42,755 bases of DNA from an uncultured Algibacter sp. (GTDB taxonomy: Bacteria > Bacteroidota > Bacteroidia > Flavobacteriales > Flavobacteriaceae): assembly GCF_947495675.1 (NCBI RefSeq), contig NZ_CANLZX010000026.1, positions 1-42,755 on the forward strand, given 5' to 3'. Position 1 is the stretch's first letter, and each line of letters opens with the position of its first letter. Below, piece after piece: positions 17,498 through 25,438 of the stretch. The notes below the pieces were generated by a model that was given only the letters and a program-made list of their open reading frames with translations, had not been told where the DNA came from and made no database searches. The position numbers and the translations under genes were made by a program.

Positions 17498-17546
17498 CTA
17501 ACTATTTTGTATAGCAAAAATACGAAATAGCCTATTAAAACACCAG

Positions 17547-18665
17547 TTATAAAATAGATTTTACTACTAACGATTTTGAGACAGTTTCTGCCCACTCGCT
17601 TTCAGCATCAGAACTTTTAGTTATACCACCACCAATATAAATTATAGCTTGTTTATTTTTAAGTTGCATGCAACGTAAATTAACGTACAATTGTGTACTT
17701 TTTCGTTTTACGGCATAAGCTCTATTTTCAATATTACGTTTACTAGAACGTGGTGCAATAGTTGCTTCGCAATTTAATTCACCTAAAAAGCCTGTATAAA
17801 ATTCACGATTATAATGTTCGTTTTTTAAAATAAATTGTTTTGCAGCCAGTTTTGGTAACCCACAAACTGCTGGTGTTGGGTGTAAAGCTTCAATAACATT
17901 TTTTAAAGGTGTATTGGGTTTTAAATGTGCAGAAATCATGGTTTTTAAATGCACTAAATTACCTGCTTTAACGGTTTCTGTATCAGAAACTTTATAGTTC
18001 TCAATAGATGGTTTTAGGTTATCTATTATAAAATCTGTAACAAACTGCTGTTCTTGTTTTTCTTTATTTTGCCAAACAACATCTAAACTGCCTTTATAAT
18101 CTTGTGTACCTGCTAATGCCATAATTGAAAACCTATTTCCTTCAATTTTTATTAAAGTTTCTGGTGTAGCTCCTAACCACAATCCTACTTTTGGATGATA
18201 CCAACAATAAACAAATGCCGATTTATAATTATTTAAAAGGTTTTTAAATATTTGAAAAGGGTCACCCTTAGAAAGACTTATGGTTTCTTGTCTTGATAAC
18301 ACAACTTTTTTAAATTCTGAGTTATTAATAGCTGCTACTCCTTTTTTAACCAAGTTAATATGATTGGCTTTAGAATTTGATGTCACAGACTCATCTATAA
18401 CTTTTGATACTTTTAATATATTTGATGGTGAAAAATCTGAACTAATGAGGTTTGAAATAATGTTGGGTATTAAAACTGTTTTATCAATAGCATCAAATGG
18501 AGAAAACACAAAACCTTTTTCATTAAAATCTTCAACAAAATTTAAACTTGAGTCCTTTTGCAAACGTGCATAAATTTTAACCTTATTTGGTTTTCTGTAT
18601 GTTACAAATGGTAAATTATTTTGAAAATGCGTTTCAATACGCTCAAAAAAATCAGATGAAGTCAT
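17547..18665 (-). CDS. menF: Isochorismate synthase (MenF/EntC family)
   Basis: This 372-residue chorismate-binding enzyme converts chorismate to isochorismate, the first committed step to menaquinone. Family motifs are KVVLSRQETI, FVYCWYHPKVGLWLGATPET, IMALAGTQ, LHPTPAVCGLPK, EHYNREFYTGFLGE and the final YIGGGITKSSDAESEWAET. The gene starts two bases after the thioesterase stop and runs into menD. A siderophore role (EntC) is possible in principle, but the menD neighbour argues for menaquinone. Confidence 0.93.
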   Translation of the reverse strand: MTSSDFFERIETHFQNNLPFVTYRKPNKVKIYARLQKDSSLNFVEDFNEKGFVFSPFDAIDKTVLIPNIISNLISSDFSPSNILKVSKVIDESVTSNSKANHINLVKKGVAAINNSEFKKVVLSRQETISLSKGDPFQIFKNLLNNYKSAFVYCWYHPKVGLWLGATPETLIKIEGNRFSIMALAGTQDYKGSLDVVWQNKEKQEQQFVTDFIIDNLKPSIENYKVSDTETVKAGNLVHLKTMISAHLKPNTPLKNVIEALHPTPAVCGLPKLAAKQFILKNEHYNREFYTGFLGELNCEATIAPRSSKRNIENRAYAVKRKSTQLYVNLRCMQLKNKQAIIYIGGGITKSSDAESEWAETVSKSLVVKSIL

Positions 18666-18667
18666 GC

Positions 18668-19090
18668 TTATTTTTTAGGTAAAGAAATGGTAGATAGCTT
18701 ACAAATAGAAATTAAATTATCAGCTTCATCAGTAACTCTAATATCTAATAATTGTGTGGTTTTTCCTTTGTGTAAAAACGTTGCTTTAGCATATACAAAA
18801 CCATCTTTTACACTTTTTAAATGGTTGGCTGTAATTTCTATTCCACGAACAAAAAACGTATCTGTATCAATAAAAATATGAGATGCAAAACTCCCTACAC
18901 TTTCTGCTAAGGCAGCTGTAGCACCCCCATGTAAAACACCATCGGGTTGGTGTACTCTAGAATTAACAGGCATTCTGGCAACTAAAAAATCTTCACCAAA
19001 GTCTATCATTTCAATTTGTAACGTTTCCATTAAAGTGTTTTTGCATGCTATTTTAGCTTGTTCTAAAACATCTTTTTTAGATAATTGCAT
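18668..19090 (-). CDS. PaaI-type hotdog thioesterase, probable DHNA-CoA thioesterase
   Basis: The ATG at 19090 gives 140 residues (MQLSKKDVLEQAKIACKN). An upstream TTG at 19129 would only add a weak leader. The hotdog fold is shown by VHQPDGVLHGGATAALAESVGS (about residues 45-66), with the catalytic HGG plus acidic residue. Members beside menF/menD usually hydrolyse 1,4-dihydroxy-2-naphthoyl-CoA (MenI activity), which is the best guess here. General phenylacetyl-CoA-type thioesterase activity cannot be excluded. The gene is two bases from menF and divergent from the GNAT gene. Confidence 0.8.
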   Translation of the reverse strand: MQLSKKDVLEQAKIACKNTLMETLQIEMIDFGEDFLVARMPVNSRVHQPDGVLHGGATAALAESVGSFASHIFIDTDTFFVRGIEITANHLKSVKDGFVYAKATFLHKGKTTQLLDIRVTDEADNLISICKLSTISLPKK

Positions 19091-19163
19091 ATAAAAATGT
19101 ATTTTTAAATCGTGTTTGTAAAAGTACAAAATGCATAGAGAATTAAACCTATTACTTAAGTAA

Positions 19164-19739
19164 ATGATTGTACCTACTTTAGAAAACCAACGTGCAAAAT
19201 TATCCCCATTAAGTATGGATAACTATATGCACTTATTAAACATTGCTAAACAAGAAAACTTAGTTCAATATTCGCCAAGTAAAGTGGATACCCCAGAAGA
19301 TTTAAAAGCCTATGTACAAACGGCCTTAAATAGACAGCTAGATAAAAAAGCTATCCCATTTATAATATTTGATAAGGACAAACAGGAATTTGCTGGTTGT
19401 ACACGATTTGGTCATATTAACTGGCATAACAAAGTTTTATACATAGGTTGGACTTGGATTGGACGCGAATTTCAAGGCACAGGATTAAATATGAATATGA
19501 AATTTTTAATGCTACAATATGCTTTTGAAACGTTGAAATTTGATAAAGTTGGTTTTACTATTGATGAGCGTAACAAACGCTCAAGAAAAGCAGTTGAAAA
19601 GCTTGGTGGCACCCTTGAAGGTATTTTAAGAAAAGATGTTTTGATGCTTGATGGTTTTAAACGTAGCACCTGTTGTTATGGAATTTTGAAGGAAGAATGG
19701 GATGGTATTAAAAAGGATGTTTTTAAAGCATACATTTAA
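19164..19739 (+). CDS. GNAT acetyltransferase, RimJ/RimL-like
   Basis: This 191-residue enzyme transfers acetyl from acetyl-CoA to an amine, possibly a protein N-terminus or small molecule. It follows the RimJ/RimL layout: RAKLSPLSMDNYMHLL at the N-terminus, LYIGWTWIGREFQGTGLN (acetyl-CoA loop region) near 95-112, and the conserved DERNKRSRKAVEKLGGTLEG at about 133-152. The substrate is unknown. It starts 73 bp from the divergent thioesterase and has no co-directional partner. Confidence 0.88.
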   Translation: MIVPTLENQRAKLSPLSMDNYMHLLNIAKQENLVQYSPSKVDTPEDLKAYVQTALNRQLDKKAIPFIIFDKDKQEFAGCTRFGHINWHNKVLYIGWTWIGREFQGTGLNMNMKFLMLQYAFETLKFDKVGFTIDERNKRSRKAVEKLGGTLEGILRKDVLMLDGFKRSTCCYGILKEEWDGIKKDVFKAYI

Positions 19740-19744
19740 ATTCA

Positions 19745-19782
19745 ACTTGTCATTCCGACAACGGAGGAATCTCATAACAGAT
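19745..19782. repeat. Small dispersed hairpin repeat (TCATTCCGA...GGAATCTCAT type)
   Basis: In the 100 bp gap between two convergent genes, the text GTCATTCCGACAACGGAGG, continuing AATCTCATAAC, forms a short hairpin (TCCG ACAA CGGA, with outer ATTCC/GGAAT). It is GC-richer than its surroundings. I recall this TCATTCC...GGAATCTCAT pattern as a common small intergenic repeat in bacteria, including flavobacteria. Only one copy is seen in this window. Confidence 0.45.
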
Positions 19783-19839
19783 TCAGAAAACCAATGCCAT
19801 TTCTTATGTAGAAATTACAAATTATAAAATACTTAACGA

Positions 19840-20175
19840 CTAACTTGTTTTCTGCAAATTTTTATTTTTAGCTTTTAAAATAGCTAATTGCTTTTCTAAG
19901 AATGTAATAACATGGTCTGTTTTATAACTTGCTTTAGTTGCTACATTTACAAACTCTTTTTTTAGAGTCTCTTTACCAGAAGCTGCTGTTTTTGTTAAAT
20001 CTTCTTTAACTTCTTTAGCATCCTTAATAAACTGATCTTTAATAGTTGATGCTTCTTTCTTTAATTTGTCTCTTGTAGCACTACCCTTTTCTGGTGCCAA
20101 TAAAACACCAATGGTTGCGCCAATGGCTGTACCGGCTATTATACCTAGGGTAATAGTTGCTTTATTTATAATCAT
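19840..20175 (-). CDS. YtxH-like general stress protein
   Basis: In this 111-residue protein residues 7-28 are a glycine-rich membrane segment followed by LLAPEKGSATRDKL, the YtxH signature (GxxxGxLxAPxxGxxxR). The rest is a charged amphipathic helix rich in Lys/Glu/Ala, as in the family. It is expected to be anchored in the inner membrane. YtxH proteins are often stress-induced, but their exact function is unknown. It is free-standing on the minus strand. Confidence 0.85.
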   Translation of the reverse strand: MIINKATITLGIIAGTAIGATIGVLLAPEKGSATRDKLKKEASTIKDQFIKDAKEVKEDLTKTAASGKETLKKEFVNVATKASYKTDHVITFLEKQLAILKAKNKNLQKTS

Positions 20176-20344
20176 TTTTCTGTTTTTTTAAATCGGTTCT
20201 ACTTATATGTAGTAAAACTTACTGTTTTGTTACAAACAAATTCTGTACCAAGGTATTATGGTGTTTTAAAATGATTAAAAATATCGTATCAAGAACGATT
20301 CTTGAATTAAAAAGGGGACTTTATTTAAACTCGTAACTGTGGGT

Positions 20345-20478
20345 TTTTGGTTATTACGCTTATCGTGTTTATGTATGGTTAGTTAGGTGTTTAGGTACCT
20401 AATTTAGCAAATATAAACCGAATAGTAAATCCACGAATATTTTAGTAAATAAGCGAGAAATAGCCATTTATTACAAAA
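20345..20478 (-). repeat. 3'-flank element, copy A (downstream of the CrtO-like gene)
   Basis: This lies in the 309 bp gap left of the CrtO-like gene and begins about seven bases after its stop codon. Read on the minus strand it aligns with 29841-29960. Shared words, in order, are GTAAyAAA, GGCTAT, TTCTCGC, TCGTGGATT, TCGGT, AAATTA, CTAA, AACTA and CCATA, with one gap of about 13 bases. No frame is open across both copies. The rest of the gap (20176-20344) shows nothing I recognise. Confidence 0.7.
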
Positions 20479-20484
20479 GGTTTT

Positions 20485-20946
20485 CTAAACAGTTTTTATC
20501 TTTCTTTTAATCAACTTGTCAATTCGTCTTTTATTTTCCTGTTGTAAAAGTGAAGGATATAAGTTCATTATTATATTAGCAATCATAATTATCAATCCGA
20601 ATAAATAGTTATGAGAAATGCTCTTGTATAAGGCAATAACAGTAACAAATATAAATCCGATTAAATGGCTTATTTCTGCAATTGTCATTTCTATGCGTAT
20701 TTCACTTAATTCTACATTTTTATCTTTTAAGGTTATTTTTCCGTTAAAAAATTTGAAAAATGTGTTTTTAACAATCCATTTGAACTGCTTAATTCCAATA
20801 CATTTATTAATTTTATTGTTCGTAACAAAGTTCAGGTTAGACAGTTTTTTATAATACTTAGTTTTTAATAGAATACTATTAAAAATCATTCCGACAATCC
20901 AAGAGATAAATGATATTGATATTCCGAATGTCAAATATTTAATCAT
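20485..20946 (-). CDS. Small CrtO-like (glycosyl-diaponeurosporenoate acyltransferase family) membrane protein
   Basis: This 153-residue protein has membrane segments at about 4-25, 90-108 and 112-130. The centre and end resemble staphylococcal CrtO: an acidic EMTIAEISHLIGFIF helix and the C-terminal NLYPSLLQQENKRRIDKL, which matches the CrtO ending NxPxxxxQRYNRxRL. CrtO acylates a glycosylated carotenoid in Staphylococcus. Here there are no carotenoid genes nearby, so only family membership is proposed. It lies 30 bp after the S41 peptidase gene on the same strand and is followed at once by the 3'-flank element. Confidence 0.55.
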   Translation of the reverse strand: MIKYLTFGISISFISWIVGMIFNSILLKTKYYKKLSNLNFVTNNKINKCIGIKQFKWIVKNTFFKFFNGKITLKDKNVELSEIRIEMTIAEISHLIGFIFVTVIALYKSISHNYLFGLIIMIANIIMNLYPSLLQQENKRRIDKLIKRKIKTV

Positions 20947-20976
20947 AAGGTTTTTCTTAAAAAGTAGAAAGGGGTT

Positions 20977-22209
20977 TTACTCCGTTAATTTGTTAATGAG
21001 TTTAATTCCTTTTTCCAAAGTTTCATCTTTTTCAGTTGACGTTTGTTTTACATAATTCGTTGGAATATATTTTTCTCTTATTGTACCATTTATGTGATAC
21101 AACTTCGCTGTAGAAAGTTTGTAACCATATCTTTGGTGCTTAAAACTAAAATCATAAACTTCTCCAGCTAATCTTCTCATTTCTGAACCAACGATTTCAG
21201 CTCTTTCCATTCCTTCAAAACCAATTGCAAGTCCTTCTCCCATACTTCCTGTCCAACGACCAACTAAAATTACAACAGGTTTTTCGTATTGCTCCAAACG
21301 AGGAGCAACATATTCAATCCAACTTCTTTCAACATTTGGATTGTTTTTTGATTTCTCAATAAATGAGTGTTTTTGATAAGGTTTGGGCTCTTTTATAAAT
21401 CTACTCATAATTCCACGAGCTTCATATGAGTCTCCACCAAATATTGTATTTCTTAAATCTATAATAAGACCTTTTGTATTTGATAATTTATTTAATGCTT
21501 TATCAAATGCACTTACTAAATCATCATCTCCAAGTGAGTTGTTTATTTTAATTATTCCAATTTTATTAATCGTTTTGGAATGTAATAAACCTTCATTATT
21601 TTTTAACTTGATGCTATCTAAATTGTATTCAATTTCTTTTTTGTTGGGTAATTTTAAACTCAATATTCTTGGTTCATTGTATCGACCTGCTAAAATTTTA
21701 TTAGCAATCCATTCTTTAGTTTCAGGAAGACTTTTATCATTACAATACGTTGGAAAATCCTTAATAACTTGCTCAAAATCAATTCCATTAAATTTTATAA
21801 TTTCAGCTCCGATTATATTTTGATTTGAACTTTCTATTTGCGACTGCCAAATGTTTGTTACGATTAACTTTCCATTTTCTATTCCAGTATAAATTGGTGC
21901 AAAAAGACGAAAAGAAGAATTTGTATTTGTTCTTAAAGTAAGATGATTATCATAAAACTCGTTAAGTAAATACTCAAAAAACAATACTGTTTCTTCTTCT
22001 GTTTTAATTTTTGGAATTTGTTTTATGTAGTATTCTTGTAAACAATTTAAATCTATATTTTTTTCTTGTAGGTAAACATAGTTGTGTGATATGTCGGTTA
22101 TGATTTCATTTAAATCTTCTTTAATTTTGTCCTGGTCAATTTTGCTATCTTGTGAATTAGCAAAAGAAAAATTAAAAAAGAAAATAAATACTAAAATCAA
22201 GCTTTTCAT
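20977..22209 (-). CDS. Exported S41-family (C-terminal processing) peptidase
   Basis: This 410-residue protein has a signal peptide (1-19). The N-terminal part carries a helical lead (25-95) and a degenerate PDZ-like region (about 105-165, IIGAEIIKFNG). The catalytic S41 domain runs from 215 to 400, with GLIIDLRNTIFGGDS and the nucleophile region VGRWTGSMGEGLAIG, where Ser322 is the likely nucleophile. A TSP/IRBP-type subgroup in Bacteroidota has this layout. The substrate is unknown. The gene is paired with the CrtO-like gene; a palindrome lies about 100 bp upstream. Confidence 0.83.
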   Translation of the reverse strand: MKSLILVFIFFFNFSFANSQDSKIDQDKIKEDLNEIITDISHNYVYLQEKNIDLNCLQEYYIKQIPKIKTEEETVLFFEYLLNEFYDNHLTLRTNTNSSFRLFAPIYTGIENGKLIVTNIWQSQIESSNQNIIGAEIIKFNGIDFEQVIKDFPTYCNDKSLPETKEWIANKILAGRYNEPRILSLKLPNKKEIEYNLDSIKLKNNEGLLHSKTINKIGIIKINNSLGDDDLVSAFDKALNKLSNTKGLIIDLRNTIFGGDSYEARGIMSRFIKEPKPYQKHSFIEKSKNNPNVERSWIEYVAPRLEQYEKPVVILVGRWTGSMGEGLAIGFEGMERAEIVGSEMRRLAGEVYDFSFKHQRYGYKLSTAKLYHINGTIREKYIPTNYVKQTSTEKDETLEKGIKLINKLTE

Positions 22210-22301
22210 AAATAATACAGTTGTTGTTTTAAATTATTAGTAGTTAATTTTCTTGTTTTGTTACAATATCTGTTTATTCAAATTATGTAGAACGTTAAGA
22301 A

Positions 22302-22324
22302 ATCATTCAGTTTCATTGAATGAT
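22302..22324. promoter_or_regulatory. 23 bp inverted repeat upstream of the S41 peptidase gene
   Basis: ATCATTCA and TGAATGAT are perfect 8 bp arms around the seven-base spacer GTTTCAT. It lies 93-115 bp before the S41 start codon in an AT-rich spacer. It may be an operator or a transcript hairpin; no regulator gene is adjacent. Confidence 0.35.
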
Positions 22325-22453
22325 ATTGATTGATAATTGAAATTAGAAAATTCTTACTATTAAATCAATAAGTACTCATTAATCAATAATAATCAAAAAC
22401 ACCTCCCAAAATATTGAAAAGTGTTTATATTATTAAATAACTAGTATCATTTT

Positions 22454-24214
22454 TTACTCTATACGTTTACCAATAATTTCTCGACCACCTTGTAAAAGCG
22501 TTACGCTATCTATTACTCCTACTTCATTTTTATTAAAGGTTAATTGTGCAGTTACTACTTTTAAATAAAATACGTTTTCAGATTTAGGAAACACATCAAA
22601 AACGGGCTGTCCTGTAGCTTGGGTTTTTAATTGGTTGCCTTCTTTGGTAACCGTTAAAACAAAACCAGGCATAAGTTCGTATTTACCAAGGTAGGTTTCT
22701 AAAATAGCGTCTGGTACGTTTACTTCTTTTACTAAATCGCTAACATCGTCGCCCAGCTTCTTTAAAAAGTCTATGCCGTTTTGGTTATTTGGGTTTAGAT
22801 CAACCGATTTTCTATAGTTTTTAATAGCTAAATCTTTTTTACCTAAAGTCATTAAAGCTTCCCCATAACTATCATATGCGTTTGATGATTTTGGGAAGGC
22901 TTCAATAATAAGTTCGAATACTTTTGCGGCTTCTTCAACTTTACTAGAACCCATGAGTTTATAGCCCATACTGTTCATTTCGCTTTCACTTAAGTTATAA
23001 GTTTCAGCACTTTTAATACTATTATAATGTGAAATTCCAGCATCTATACCTTTAGCTTCTATAACAGTATAAAAAGCATCTGCAACCGATTTTTTAGGCA
23101 TACTATAGTCTTTTCCATGGATGATACCTAGAATGGCAATAGTGATATCTTGAAGCGGTGCGCCTCCTGTATTATTTAAAAGTACAATTAACGATTTATC
23201 TGATGGCGTTCTTGCTATATTGGTATTAAAGCCATTTATACCTCCGCCATGCGCTATGGTAAAAATGCTATCTTTAGACTTACCAAGGTTTTCGTAACCA
23301 ACGCCCCAACCATAAGCATAATGGTTATCGCCCCAAGCTGATATATAAGGCTTAAAAAATAAATCCATATATTTTTTAGACAGTATTTTGTTGCCATATA
23401 AGGCTTGATCCCAGAGGTACAGATCTTCTGCGGTAGAATACATGGATCCTGCAGCATAAGGTATAGACATATCTAAATATCTAGAATTCACGTAACCGTC
23501 ACCTTGTTTTTCGTAACCTGTAGCTCTGCTTTTTAAGATCTCGCTGTGGTTATCAAAACCTGTAGCATTCATGTTTAAAGGTTTAAAAATTTTTTCATGA
23601 AGCTGTTCTTCATAAGTGCTTCCTGTTAATTTTTCAACTATAACACCTAAAAGGAAATACCCCGAATTGCTATAGCTGAATTGTTTTCCTGGTTCGAAAT
23701 CTAGATCTTTTTCATCAAACTGTTTTACAAATTCATCTGGTGTAAATGGATTGCGACTTACATCTTCAAAAAACTTAGGAAACGATGTGTAATTTGGTAT
23801 GCCAGATGTGTGTGTTAAAAGATGATGCACCGTAATTATATCTCCCGTTTCCTTTGGGTAGTCTGGAAGGTAGGTTGTAATTGGTGCTTGTAAGTCTAAC
23901 TTCCCTACTTCTGCTAATTGTAAAATAAGCATGGCTGTAAATTGTTTGGTAATGGAGCCTAAACGGTGTTTCGTATCTGGTGCGTTAGGAATATCCCATT
24001 CCATATTTGCCATTCCGAAACCTTTTTTAAAGATAACTTTACCTTTATCTGATACTAAAACAGAACCATTAAACTTTCCGTATTCTTGATATTTACTAAT
24101 AAGTTGATCTATTTTATCTGCCTTTGATTGTGAAAAAGATATGTAACTAAATAATAGTAACGCAAGTAAAAATAAGCCTTGTTTTGAGTGAAAAAAATTT
24201 GATTTTGATTTCAT
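22454..24214 (-). CDS. Exported serine hydrolase (beta-lactamase/S12 family) with C-terminal repeats
   Basis: The 586 residues include a signal peptide (1-29). The class C beta-lactamase-like domain (about 35-375) has SITK (nucleophile Ser87, Lys90), YSN at 181-183 and the HGGG motif that takes the place of KTG. Residues about 405-480 form TPR-like helices (AYDSYGEALMTLGKKDLAIKNYRK), followed by a C-terminal beta domain of about 85 residues. Similar Bacteroidota proteins are annotated as serine hydrolases or esterases; none of this proves beta-lactam resistance. It stands alone, with a direct repeat just upstream. Confidence 0.88.
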   Translation of the reverse strand: MKSKSNFFHSKQGLFLLALLLFSYISFSQSKADKIDQLISKYQEYGKFNGSVLVSDKGKVIFKKGFGMANMEWDIPNAPDTKHRLGSITKQFTAMLILQLAEVGKLDLQAPITTYLPDYPKETGDIITVHHLLTHTSGIPNYTSFPKFFEDVSRNPFTPDEFVKQFDEKDLDFEPGKQFSYSNSGYFLLGVIVEKLTGSTYEEQLHEKIFKPLNMNATGFDNHSEILKSRATGYEKQGDGYVNSRYLDMSIPYAAGSMYSTAEDLYLWDQALYGNKILSKKYMDLFFKPYISAWGDNHYAYGWGVGYENLGKSKDSIFTIAHGGGINGFNTNIARTPSDKSLIVLLNNTGGAPLQDITIAILGIIHGKDYSMPKKSVADAFYTVIEAKGIDAGISHYNSIKSAETYNLSESEMNSMGYKLMGSSKVEEAAKVFELIIEAFPKSSNAYDSYGEALMTLGKKDLAIKNYRKSVDLNPNNQNGIDFLKKLGDDVSDLVKEVNVPDAILETYLGKYELMPGFVLTVTKEGNQLKTQATGQPVFDVFPKSENVFYLKVVTAQLTFNKNEVGVIDSVTLLQGGREIIGKRIE

Positions 24215-24220
24215 AAGATG

Positions 24221-24260
24221 ATTTTTTGATTGATTGTTGTATTTTTTGATTGTTATTGTA
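24221..24260. repeat. Tandem 20 bp direct repeat before the serine hydrolase gene
   Basis: The words ATTTTTTGATTG at 24221 and 24241 are identical and exactly 20 bp apart, with partial similarity after them. They lie 7-46 bases upstream of the start codon at 24214. Two helical turns of spacing would let a protein bind both on the same face, but low complexity could also explain them. Confidence 0.35.
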
Positions 24261-24322
24261 TGACGACTAACAACCTTAAAAAGTTACATAAAAAATGATA
24301 CATTTTGTATTTGATATATTTA

Positions 24323-24928
24323 TTACAAATCCTTTTTGTAACGTTTTATCATTGCCTCTCTTGTTTCTGGTGCTTCTTTTGTACCTAATTGATCTTTTAG
24401 CATTTGCCCCATTGTTGGAAAAGAATGACTATCAATTTGAGCTGATGCATCCCATAATTTAGAACGCATAAAGGCTTTAGCACAATGTAAAAAAACTTCT
24501 TCAACTGACACTACTATGGAGGCTTTTGGTAAATTTTGTTCTTGTGTAAACAATTCTAAATATTTAGTATCAGTAGATAAATAAGCACTTCCATTAACAC
24601 GTAAGGTTTCATCAATTCCAGGTATTAAAAACAGTAATCCGATACGGCCAGTTTCTACAATATTACTAATACTATCTACTCTATTATTGCCTTTTACATC
24701 AGGAATAACAAGTGTTGTTTTATCCATTACTTTTACAAAGCCAGCTACTCCTCCACGCGGTGATGCATCCATTTTTCCTTTTTTATTAGAAGTTGACATG
24801 ACTAAAAAAGGAGATGTTTCAATAAAATTTATGGCATGCTTTTCTAAGCGAGTTAAAACCTTTTCTTTAGCTCTTCTGCTTGGATAGCCATATAATTTAC
24901 GAAGTTGATCTTCATTTTCAATTTTCAT
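24323..24928 (-). CDS. PPOX-type FMN-binding flavoprotein (pyridoxamine oxidase-like)
   Basis: The ATG at 24928 gives 201 residues (MKIENEDQLRKLYG), the family-typical start. A TTG at 24955 would add a hydrophobic leader that does not look like a signal peptide. The split-barrel flavin fold is shown by FLVMSTSNKKGKMDASPRGG (about 47-66), TLVIPDVKGNNRVDSISNI (about 78-96) and RIGLLFLIPGIDETLRVNGSA. It matches the DR2398-like PPOX subgroup as I remember it. The reaction is unknown; it is unlikely to be PdxH itself. Confidence 0.85.
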   Translation of the reverse strand: MKIENEDQLRKLYGYPSRRAKEKVLTRLEKHAINFIETSPFLVMSTSNKKGKMDASPRGGVAGFVKVMDKTTLVIPDVKGNNRVDSISNIVETGRIGLLFLIPGIDETLRVNGSAYLSTDTKYLELFTQEQNLPKASIVVSVEEVFLHCAKAFMRSKLWDASAQIDSHSFPTMGQMLKDQLGTKEAPETREAMIKRYKKDL

Positions 24929-25081
24929 AAATAGAGTAATTGTTATGACAATCAAATTTAAGAATTTTAAAACCTAAATGAGCGTTTAATCGTTTTTAAC
25001 CAATTAATTAGTAAATTCAACAAGTATTTATAAAACAATTAGTTAATAACAGTTATACTTACATTCATCAACATTTTTAAC

Positions 25082-25438
25082 ATGAAGATATTTGCTTTAC
25101 TATTAGCTTTATCCTTTGTAAATTTTTGTAATGCCCAATTTGTGTCTGAAGATGACACATTACATTTTGGTGCTGGATTTATAATTTCCGGAGGAACTTA
25201 CGCCTATGTTTATACAAAAACCAAAAACAAGAAAAAGGCCTTTTGGTATAGCTTGGCTGCTTCCACTTTAGTAGGCTTTTCTAAAGAATTTTATGATGGA
25301 CACATTATTGATGGCCGTTTTGATACTGGTGAAATGATTGCGACCTCAATGGGTGGTTTAGTTGCAAGTACAACACTTCAATTATTTGTTGGCAAAAAGA
25401 AAAAAGAAACCCTAAAAAAGGTTGCTATAGTTAATTAA
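25082..25438 (+). CDS. Small YfiM-like membrane protein
   Basis: The 118 residues begin with an N-terminal signal peptide (1-18, ending NAQ). Two later hydrophobic stretches (about 30-45 and 85-102) and the pattern DTLHFGAGFIISGG, VGFSKEFYDG, DTGEMIATSMGGL resemble the YfiM/DUF2279-type fold, in which a membrane hairpin carries a conserved H, KExYD and D-x-xAT-xxG. The function is unknown. It converges on the nitronate monooxygenase gene with an 8 bp overlap of the stop ends. Confidence 0.55.
   Translation: MKIFALLLALSFVNFCNAQFVSEDDTLHFGAGFIISGGTYAYVYTKTKNKKKAFWYSLAASTLVGFSKEFYDGHIIDGRFDTGEMIATSMGGLVASTTLQLFVGKKKKETLKKVAIVN

Noticed and set aside
20485..20946. Evidence for a carotenoid (staphyloxanthin-like) pathway
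   Set aside because: Only one small CrtO-like protein is present; no crtM, crtN or crtQ-type gene lies in the window.
21383..21823. Plus-strand open frame of 146 codons
   Set aside because: It lies wholly antisense to the S41 peptidase catalytic domain, which has clear motifs; the reverse frame has no recognisable domain.
22454..24214. Antibiotic-resistance beta-lactamase
   Set aside because: The SxxK/YSN hydrolase fold also covers esterases and peptidases; the KTG motif is replaced by HGGG and a TPR tail is present, so resistance cannot be claimed.
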